NCBI GenBank assembly: GCA_913774665.1
Contig: CAJYHN010000014.1
Location: 27,143 to 91,142, forward strand
Length of the DNA stretch: 64,000 bases
From: an uncultured Microbacterium sp.
GTDB lineage: Bacteria > Actinomycetota > Actinomycetes > Actinomycetales > Microbacteriaceae
Direction: 5' to 3'
Positions 18,422-25,089 of the stretch are shown here, piece after piece (position 1 is the first letter of the stretch; every line of letters begins with the position of its first letter). The notes below the pieces were generated by a model. It worked only from the letters and a program-made list of their open reading frames with translations. It did no database searches and had not been told where the DNA came from. The position numbers and the translations under genes are program-made.

Positions 18422-19002
18422 TCGTCCAACGCTCGTTGGACCTCCGTCGCAAAAGCAGCCAAGCTCGATGAGGTGTGGTCGGCAGCCGGGTCGTGGTCGG
18501 TGTGTATGCGCACCGTTGCGCCGCCGCCGTTACGGACGGCGAGCCGACGTCCCATTTCGACATCCGAGGCCGTGTCTCCGACCATGACCGACAGGGACCC
18601 GTCGAGGTCGGGGTTCTCCCCGAGGTAGCCGGTCGCCATTCCCGGCGCCGGTTTACGGCATTCGCAGCCTTCTGCCTCGAGATGAGGGCAATAACGGATG
18701 TCATCGATGCGACCGCCGGCGTCTTCGATCGCGCGAACCATCCGCAGATGCACACGCTCGAGATCCTCACGAGTCATCAGCCTTTTGCCGATGCCCTGTT
18801 GATTCGTGACGACGACTATGCGCGGCGACCAGTGGGCGAGCACCCGAAGAGCCTCGAGAGCGCCGGGCTCGAAACGAAATTCATCCCAGGTGCGGACGTA
18901 GCCGCCCCAGATGCGTGTGTTGATGACGCCGTCGCGGTCGAGGAAGAGACACCACGGGCGACCGACCCTGCGGCGGACGACGTCATCGATGGCCGCCGTC
19001 AT
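18406..19002 (-). CDS. gmhB: D-glycero-D-manno-heptose 1,7-bisphosphate phosphatase (HAD-IIIA)
   Basis: A 198-residue HAD phosphatase, the missing step between the two HldE activities. It has LFLDRDGVIN with catalytic Asp22 and Asp24, VVTNQQGIG, the zinc motif C-x-H ... C-x-C (CPHLEAEGCECRKPAPGM) typical of GmhB, and VGDTASDVEMG. The ATG at 19002 is preferred. A TTG at 19032 overlapping the upstream stop would add ten residues. It follows the acetyltransferase/ketoisomerase gene on the minus strand and converges on gmhA, so the heptose genes are split over two strands. Confidence 0.85.
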   Translation of the reverse strand: MTAAIDDVVRRRVGRPWCLFLDRDGVINTRIWGGYVRTWDEFRFEPGALEALRVLAHWSPRIVVVTNQQGIGKRLMTREDLERVHLRMVRAIEDAGGRIDDIRYCPHLEAEGCECRKPAPGMATGYLGENPDLDGSLSVMVGDTASDVEMGRRLAVRNGGGATVRIHTDHDPAADHTSSSLAAFATEVQRALDDHSAE

Positions 19003-19028
19003 GCCTGTCCGCCGTCGTCCGCTCGCAC

Positions 19029-19943
19029 TCAAGAGCTGGCCAGTTCGCGGAACTCTTCGTAGTCGCGGATGTAGTCCGCGTCGTCGTAGGGGTGCGAGGC
19101 GAACACGATAAGAACGGCGTCGGCACTGTAGTCGTACTGAGTGCCCCAGGTCATCTTCGGCATGTACAGACCCAGCGAAGGATCATCAAGCACGTAGACG
19201 CTGCGCTGGGTACCGTCATCGACGATGCACGAGACGCTTCCCGTCAGACAGACCAGAAACTGCTCGCACTGCCGATGCGCGTGCTCTCCGCGTACCTCTT
19301 TGGAGGGCACGCCGTGGACGAAGAACACACGTCGCGGATCGAAAGGGAGGTCGCCGGGGAGATCGATCGGCAAGAGCGCGCCACGAATGTCGCTGACCGT
19401 ACGCAGGCGGGTCAGGCCAGCGGAGATGCTTGCGCTCGGTGTCGTCTCGGGGCTCTGGCCGCCTGCCGTCTCGGTGTACCCGGCGATACGCGCGGGGTTT
19501 CCGACCACAATCGCGTACGGGGGGACATCCTTCGTGACGACGGCCCCCGCGCCGATCATGGCCTTACGCCCGATGCGGACGCCCGGCAGGATCACGGCTC
19601 CGCCGCCGAGCGACGCCCCGTCTTCTATAACCGTCGTGGCGAAGACTTCCGGGTACTGCTTGCTGCGGGGGAACGGGTCGTTGGTGAAGGTCACGTTCGG
19701 TCCGACAAACACATCGTCGCCCAATCGGATGCCGTCCCAGACCTGCACCCCGGACTTGAGAGTCACTCGGTCACCGATGCGGACATCGTTCTCGACGAAG
19801 ACGTGATCGTTGATGTTGACGTCCTCGCCGATCACAGCGCCGGGGAGCACATGCGAGAAGGCCCATACCCGGGTACCGTCCCCGACCATCGTGCTCTCAC
19901 AGATGCCCTGCTCATGGACGAAGAACCGCGTCGATTCATTCAT
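19029..19943 (-). CDS. Bifunctional sugar N-acetyltransferase / dTDP-4-oxo-6-deoxyhexose 3,4-ketoisomerase (FdtD-like fusion)
   Basis: A 304-residue fusion. Residues ~1-155 are a left-handed beta-helix acetyltransferase of the WbpD/FdtC kind, with hexapeptide turns and PYAIVVGNPARIAGY at the end. Residues ~170-304 are a WxcM/FdtA-type cupin with GEHAHRQCEQFLVCL, DDPSLGLYMPKMTWG and a YIRDYEEF tail. A comparable fusion, FdtD, is described from Shewanella denitrificans for dTDP-Fuc3NAc. The paired aminotransferase lies three genes upstream in the same operon. Whether the product is the galacto (Fuc3NAc) or gluco (Qui3NAc) epimer cannot be told by eye. AAGGAGAG precedes the ATG. Confidence 0.85.
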   Translation of the reverse strand: MNESTRFFVHEQGICESTMVGDGTRVWAFSHVLPGAVIGEDVNINDHVFVENDVRIGDRVTLKSGVQVWDGIRLGDDVFVGPNVTFTNDPFPRSKQYPEVFATTVIEDGASLGGGAVILPGVRIGRKAMIGAGAVVTKDVPPYAIVVGNPARIAGYTETAGGQSPETTPSASISAGLTRLRTVSDIRGALLPIDLPGDLPFDPRRVFFVHGVPSKEVRGEHAHRQCEQFLVCLTGSVSCIVDDGTQRSVYVLDDPSLGLYMPKMTWGTQYDYSADAVLIVFASHPYDDADYIRDYEEFRELASS

Positions 19944-20343
19944 CTGGACTCTCCTTGCGTGGTGTAAAGACGATCCGACCCGCCACAAAGCCCAAGGGCG
20001 CGGTCACGACGACGCTGAGCGCGTTCGCATATGCGGGCCAGTTCAGTGCATGGATGCCGGCGATGACGACCAGCCCGATCAAGAAGATGACGAGGTAACA
20101 CAGCGCGTAAGAGATCGCCGCTCGCGCTGATCCGTCGTTGGTGAAGACCCACCTCGCCGCGAAGACGGTCGAATATGCCAGTCCCAGGGCAAACGAGATC
20201 GTGTAGGCCAGCCAGCCCGGCATGAGATAGCTGAGACCGACGAGCAGGGCAGTGGTGACGAGGGTGTTCGTCGCTCCGACCAGGAGGAATCGCCATGCGG
20301 CTTGCCCCGTTGTGCGACGACCTCCCGGTGCGAGAGTCACCAC
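19936..20343 (-). CDS. GtrA-family polytopic membrane protein
   Basis: A 135-residue protein with four membrane segments and the GtrA pattern WRFLLVGATNTLVTTALLV, then FARWVF-like AARWVFTN in the middle and GRIVFTP at the end. GtrA proteins are proposed flippases for undecaprenyl-phosphate-linked sugars. The start is one of two consecutive GTG codons (20343 or 20340) at the 3' end of the GT2 gene; the stop overlaps the next gene by 8 bases. The tandem with a GtrB-like GT2 is the standard pairing. Confidence 0.85.
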   Translation of the reverse strand: MVTLAPGGRRTTGQAAWRFLLVGATNTLVTTALLVGLSYLMPGWLAYTISFALGLAYSTVFAARWVFTNDGSARAAISYALCYLVIFLIGLVVIAGIHALNWPAYANALSVVVTAPLGFVAGRIVFTPRKESPDE

Positions 20344-21266
20344 TCCTCGCGCTTCATCACGATCGAGATGGGGCGCTGCTTGGTGTTGTCGAAGATCCGC
20401 CAGACGTATGCCCCGACGATGCCGATCGATGTGATGGTCAGGAAGGTTGAGAACAGGATCGTCAACATGAGGGGAACATAACCGGGCTCGTTGATCTGCC
20501 CGGCAAGGTAATAGCCGAGGATCACGATCGCGGCGATGACGACCAAGAAACCTCCGAGCAGTCCCCCGACCAGGAGCACGTCGAGCGGGATATTTGTAAA
20601 GGCAAATACGCTATCCAGGAGGTACTTGACCCGCTTCCGCAGGGTCCACTGGCTCTCGCCGTCCTCGCGCGCTTGGCGCTCGTACGGGATCTCCCCCCGA
20701 CGGAAGCCCACCCAGTACAGCTGGGCGACGAGGCTGGAATTGGCCTCCGTCATCTGGACCAGCTGTCGGGCGACGGTGCGTGTGCAACCGAACACGTCGA
20801 CCCCGCCGGGGGGCATGTCGCGGGCAATGAACCGTCGGTACATGCTCCAGAACGTCCGCGCTCCGACGCTGGACAGTGCGGGATCAGCCCGGGCCGTGCG
20901 GCGCCCAACGACCACGTCAAGGGCGCCGGTCGAGAGCGCTCGCGCGAATTCGATCATGAGCTCGGCCGGCTCCTGCAGATCGGCGGCCATGACCCCGATT
21001 GCCTCGCCTCGAGCGGCCTCCAGGCCGCTGCGGATCGCGGCGAATGATCCGAAGTTGCGCGAGTGCTGCAGGAGCTGAGAACGGAAGCGCGCACCGGGTA
21101 GGGCAGCAACCAACGCATCGTACGAACCGTCGGGCGAGCCGTCGACGACGAACACCACCTCGGTGTCCGTAGGGAGCTCTCCCATCAGTCCTTCGAGCCG
21201 AGATACGAGGGCGGGGATGTTCTCCTCGTTCCCGTAGACGGGAATGACAATCGAGAACGCCGTCAC
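20337..21266 (-). CDS. GtrB/DPM1-like polyprenyl-phosphate glycosyltransferase (GT2)
   Basis: A 309-residue enzyme. The GT-A part (~1-225) has SIVIPVYGNEENIPAL, VFVVDGSPDGSYD and the donor motif AADLQEPAELM. Two C-terminal membrane segments (~235-300) match the ArnC/GtrB architecture. It is expected to load a sugar onto undecaprenyl phosphate, for flipping by the GtrA protein encoded next. The GTG start overlaps the aminotransferase stop (GTGA). The sugar is not predictable. The dTDP-aminosugar made by flanking genes is one candidate. Confidence 0.82.
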   Translation of the reverse strand: MTAFSIVIPVYGNEENIPALVSRLEGLMGELPTDTEVVFVVDGSPDGSYDALVAALPGARFRSQLLQHSRNFGSFAAIRSGLEAARGEAIGVMAADLQEPAELMIEFARALSTGALDVVVGRRTARADPALSSVGARTFWSMYRRFIARDMPPGGVDVFGCTRTVARQLVQMTEANSSLVAQLYWVGFRRGEIPYERQAREDGESQWTLRKRVKYLLDSVFAFTNIPLDVLLVGGLLGGFLVVIAAIVILGYYLAGQINEPGYVPLMLTILFSTFLTITSIGIVGAYVWRIFDNTKQRPISIVMKREEW

Positions 21267-22375
21267 CCGATGCTCCTCAGTACCCCGCAAACGCGGTCCA
21301 CTTCATCGTCGGTCAGCTCGGGGAACAACGGCAGACTGAAGACCTCGTCACACGCCGCTTCGGTCTGCGCCTTGGGCGTAGCCGGAGCGTGTGCGGAGAA
21401 GGCTGCCTGCTTCCAGTCGGGAAGGGGGAAGTGCACATCGGTCGTCACTCCCGCGCTGCGCAGATGATCCCTGACCGCGTCGCGTTGCGGGCTGCGGCAG
21501 ACGGCGAGGTGCGCGCCGTGGCCTTCGGCGGCGGGAAGGACCGTGAGGATTTCCGGGGCGATCTCGGCTCCGGCGGCGCGGTATCGCGCGATGATCTCCC
21601 GCCTTCGAGCGTTGAACCTGTCGACCAGGGGAAGGCGCAGGCGCAGGAACGCCGCCTGCATTTCATCGAGACGGGAGTTCGTCCCTCCGGGCAGCGTCGC
21701 GTCGTACTTCGTCGCCCAGCCGTACTGTCGCAGCTGACGGACGCGATCGGCGACTTCGCTCGAACGGGTGACGACAGCGCCACCATCCCCGACGGCGCCG
21801 AGATTCTTCGTTGGATAGAAACTGATGGTGGCCGCATCGCCGAAAGTCCCCGCGCGCCCGTCGCGAGAGTCGGCTCCGATGGCCTGAGCGCAGTCCTCGA
21901 CGAGTGCAATACTTCTCTCGTCGCAGAGGGAACGCAGTTCCGCGATGTCACCGACGTGGCCGTAGAGGTGGGTGACGACGACGACCCCTACTTCGTGGTC
22001 GAGGACGTCGCGGACTGTGTCGGCTGTCAGACAGAGCGTTGTGGCATCCACATCCGCATAGCGGGGGGTCAGGCCAGCGCGTTTGACCGCTGTTGACGTG
22101 TATCCACCAGCATTGCCCGCCGTGACGACAACCGAGCGGCCCGCGGGCATTACCGCCTTCACGGCCAGTTCGAGAGCGTCCGTTCCGTTGGCGACTCCTA
22201 CCGCGTGATCGACGCCGACATACGCCGCGAGCTCGGACTCGAATGCGCGGTGGTGGGTGCCGTGCACCGCATAGCCCGAATCGATGACCTCGGCGGCTGC
22301 GCGCAGGAGAAGGTCACGATCTCGCCGCAAGCCCCGGGAGAGGTCATTGAAGGGGATCGCAGGATGTTCGCTCAT
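21263..22375 (-). CDS. DegT/DnrJ/EryC1/StrS sugar aminotransferase, FdtB-like
   Basis: A 370-residue PLP enzyme. Visible: ANGTDALELAV (phosphate binding), THLYGHVGDIAEL, VEDCAQAIGA with the Asp that contacts the pyridine nitrogen (~161), and FYPTKNLGAVGDGGA with Lys190 as the Schiff-base residue. Size and motifs match 3-aminotransferases that act on dTDP-3-oxo-6-deoxyhexose. The fused ketoisomerase/acetyltransferase in the same operon makes that assignment likely. AAGGA lies before the ATG, and a hairpin sits in the 231-base leader. Confidence 0.85.
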   Translation of the reverse strand: MSEHPAIPFNDLSRGLRRDRDLLLRAAAEVIDSGYAVHGTHHRAFESELAAYVGVDHAVGVANGTDALELAVKAVMPAGRSVVVTAGNAGGYTSTAVKRAGLTPRYADVDATTLCLTADTVRDVLDHEVGVVVVTHLYGHVGDIAELRSLCDERSIALVEDCAQAIGADSRDGRAGTFGDAATISFYPTKNLGAVGDGGAVVTRSSEVADRVRQLRQYGWATKYDATLPGGTNSRLDEMQAAFLRLRLPLVDRFNARRREIIARYRAAGAEIAPEILTVLPAAEGHGAHLAVCRSPQRDAVRDHLRSAGVTTDVHFPLPDWKQAAFSAHAPATPKAQTEAACDEVFSLPLFPELTDDEVDRVCGVLRSIG

Positions 22376-22438
22376 GAGTTCCTTCTGGGGACGAGATGCG
22401 TGGTGGCGCTGCCGCGTCCCCCGAGCATGTGGCTTCGA

Positions 22439-22455
22439 CGAGGCGCCCCGCCTCG
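22439..22455 (-). other. Perfect 7-bp hairpin in the leader of the aminotransferase gene
   Basis: CGAGGCG, a CCC loop, then CGCCTCG. It lies 64 bases upstream of the ATG at 22375, in the 231-base gap 22376-22606, which has no gene. It may end the upstream transcript or act as a leader structure. No T tract is present. Confidence 0.35.
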
Positions 22456-22606
22456 CTGTCGACAGTGACGTTGCGCAACGGTCAGAGTCGGTGTCTTCCG
22501 CATCAGTGTATCGGCGCCTTTTGCGAACTCTTGTTCTCGTGCGCGTTCCTGCTCTTCTGAGAACGACTCACGCACGGCCCTTTCGGGCACCGTCTCCTAC
22601 CCGGAT

Positions 22607-24385
22607 TCAGCCGACGTCACTCTGGGGAGTGTGAGGAACGATGTCCGCGATGGTCACGGAGTCGACGCACATGGTCCCGCCCTGCGTGTTGACCTGAAGA
22701 TCACCGCCGATCGGCCCCGGGATGTACACCGCGACCGTTCCGGACTGCTCCGGCCGCTCGATCGTCGTCCATCCGTCACGAAAGAGAAAGGCTACGGACG
22801 TCCCCGAAGCGCGCGAGAACGAGAGGACCACGAACTTCCGGCCGTCGCTGTGGGCCTGCGGGACCGCGATATTTGTGCTCCCGTCGCTGCATTGGGTGTC
22901 GGACAGGGCGACCTCGGGATCAGCCATGGTCGCGGGGCCGGCTGATCCGTCGGGGCCTACCACCCACGCGCCCTCGATCGAGGTCGTCGTGCGCACATCT
23001 TTCCAACCGAGGCTGGGAAGAGCGGCAGCCACCATGTCGTAAGGGTGAAGCGGAGGGAGGCCGAACGATTCGGGCAGTGGTGAGTCGATCAGGGGCGGGG
23101 CCGGGTGCGGCAGACTCGCGCGGAGCGATTCAACCCAGGCACGCGCGTTACGTCCCTCGTTACGGTCGATCGCGTTCGCGACACCGTGAGACCACGACCA
23201 CGTCGAGAGCACGAAGATGACCACACCGGCGATGCCGACACCGACGCGCAAAGGACGGCCCGATCGCGTTGTCTCGGGGGGCTCGGATCGCCTCATACCT
23301 GCACGGAGCGCGACGACCAGCACGACGCCGATCGTCAGCCATAAAAGGGCGGAGCTTTCGAGCAGGTAACGCAGGTTGCGCCCGCCCGTAGGTCCGAGGA
23401 TGTCAGCGCGGCGGGACACCGCTACGACGTTGGCGAGCACACCGATAAGGGCGAAGGCCCATACGCCGAGGTTCGAGCGATCGCGCAGAACCGTCCAGAC
23501 GATGAAGGCGAGGAAGATCGCTGTCGTCGCAACGACGCGCGGATCGAGAAGGGAGGAGACGACCTTCTCCATATCCAGACCGAAAAGCGACGGAATGAGC
23601 CCGCCCATGACGCTGTCGAGGATGAAGGCCAGAGAGGTGGGCAGGCTGGGCGAGGAGCCTGATTCCTCGACATACCCGCCGGTGAGGAAGACGACGACCT
23701 CGACTGCGGAGATCACGACCAGACCCGCCCAGAGGGGCCACGTCTTCAGGATGTTCCTCAGTCTTTCCGACACCGGAAGTCCACGCCAGACGACGAGGAC
23801 GCACCACAAACCGATGTGGAGGGAGAACAGAAGATTCTTCTCGCTCATCGCGAGTGCGACGACATACAGAGCGAGGGCAGCGACGAGGTGGCGGCGGCGG
23901 CGGTGTGTGACCCATCGGGTGGCGCACCCGAGTACCGCGAGCCCGAGCGCGAGGGCGAGCATATTCGTCAAGGTCGCCGCCCACCACAGCCGGGAGGTGA
24001 GGGGCCCCAGTGACAAAGTGAACGCCAGCGCGGCGATCACGTTGAATCGCGCCGTGCCGACGACAGCATCGAGTGCACGGGCGACGGCGACGAAAGCGCC
24101 GACGTTGATGAGCGCTGTCACGAAAAGCGCCGCGGACCAGGACAGTCCGAAGACCGACAGGAACGCCGTAAGGAATGCAATGTAGCCGGGCACAAAGTGG
24201 CCGAACCACGAGCGTAGGAAGACCTGGGGCGTGATCGGGTTGAGCTGGAAGAACTCCGCGTACACGAAGTCGTCGCGGTGGAAAAAAGACCCGGCAGCGA
24301 TCAGGACCGTGGCAAGTGCGACCAGCAGAGCCCCGATGACCAGTTCCCACCGGTTACGGTCGTTCACAACAAAACGCGCAATCAC
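22607..24385 (-). CDS. Polytopic membrane protein, probable GT-C glycosyltransferase (GtrC-like)
   Basis: A 592-residue protein with about ten membrane segments in residues 15-390 and a C-terminal extracytoplasmic domain (~400-592) containing two Cys (TQCSDG, TMCVDS). The first external loop has FFHRDDFVYAEFF, an acidic pair (Asp38-Asp39) at the position where GT-C enzymes carry their catalytic Asp. Such enzymes use polyprenyl-phosphate sugars on the outer face. The GtrA and GtrB-like genes downstream would supply that donor. GGAGG precedes the GTG start, and TAGGAT at 24413-24418 (complement) is a likely -10. No named family was recognised. Confidence 0.65.
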   Translation of the reverse strand: MIARFVVNDRNRWELVIGALLVALATVLIAAGSFFHRDDFVYAEFFQLNPITPQVFLRSWFGHFVPGYIAFLTAFLSVFGLSWSAALFVTALINVGAFVAVARALDAVVGTARFNVIAALAFTLSLGPLTSRLWWAATLTNMLALALGLAVLGCATRWVTHRRRRHLVAALALYVVALAMSEKNLLFSLHIGLWCVLVVWRGLPVSERLRNILKTWPLWAGLVVISAVEVVVFLTGGYVEESGSSPSLPTSLAFILDSVMGGLIPSLFGLDMEKVVSSLLDPRVVATTAIFLAFIVWTVLRDRSNLGVWAFALIGVLANVVAVSRRADILGPTGGRNLRYLLESSALLWLTIGVVLVVALRAGMRRSEPPETTRSGRPLRVGVGIAGVVIFVLSTWSWSHGVANAIDRNEGRNARAWVESLRASLPHPAPPLIDSPLPESFGLPPLHPYDMVAAALPSLGWKDVRTTTSIEGAWVVGPDGSAGPATMADPEVALSDTQCSDGSTNIAVPQAHSDGRKFVVLSFSRASGTSVAFLFRDGWTTIERPEQSGTVAVYIPGPIGGDLQVNTQGGTMCVDSVTIADIVPHTPQSDVG

Positions 24386-24522
24386 GCTGGCGGACCTCCA
24401 TGCATCCGCAAGATCCTATCCTTACCGTTGTCCGAGCTCCGGACGGCAGCCATGCCAGGCCGTCGCCGTGTCATTCGGCGAAGTTGCGGGCGTAGACGGT
24501 GCAGCTCGCCCATACTGGGGGC

Positions 24523-25089
24523 ATGACGCGCGGCGAACGGAACACCTTCAAAATGGCAGACCGCCACGTACGGTGGGGACGGGTCTGCGCGACCGGTGTT
24601 GCCATAGCGGTGGCCGTCCTTCCGCTAAGCGCGTGCGCCACCCCTCAGAACGGTCCCGGCGCGGTGGCCTCTGCTTCGCCGACCGGCACCCCTGATGCAT
24701 TCCCGCCGGAGACACCCACCCCGGTCGTTTCGCCGACGTCGACCGACGAGCCGAGTGCCGCTCCCTCGGATTCTCCTGCTCCGGCGCCGTCCGCGTCGAG
24801 TTCGACGATCACTGTCACGATCGCCAACTCGGGTACGGACGAGCAGGGGGTCTTCGCTTCCGGCCTCGTGACCGGCGCGACCGGCGGGGAAGGGACGTGC
24901 ATGCTGACCGCGACCTCGACCGACGGACGGGTGCTCGAGGCTCAAGCCGCCGCACACGCCACGCCCGCCGCCCTGAACTGCGGCATCCTGCGGATCGCGG
25001 CCGCCCCCGGTGATTGGTCGCTCGTCCTCAGCTTCTCATCGTCGGCGTCGACGGGGTCGTCTGAGCCGGTTGCGGTCCGTCGATCGTGA
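24523..25089 (+). CDS. Secreted lipoprotein with Pro/Ser/Thr linker
   Basis: A 188-residue protein. The signal sequence ends LPLSAC, a lipobox with the lipidated Cys at about residue 38. The next ~55 residues are a Ser/Thr/Pro-rich linker, then a ~95-residue beta-rich domain with two Cys (GTCML and LNCGIL) that may form a disulfide. The ATG at 24523 lies 6 bases after CATACT, an imperfect leaderless -10; 24553 is an alternative start. Its stop overlaps the LGFP-repeat gene (GTGA), so the two are co-translated and both extracytoplasmic. The function is unknown. Confidence 0.7.
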   Translation: MTRGERNTFKMADRHVRWGRVCATGVAIAVAVLPLSACATPQNGPGAVASASPTGTPDAFPPETPTPVVSPTSTDEPSAAPSDSPAPAPSASSSTITVTIANSGTDEQGVFASGLVTGATGGEGTCMLTATSTDGRVLEAQAAAHATPAALNCGILRIAAAPGDWSLVLSFSSSASTGSSEPVAVRRS

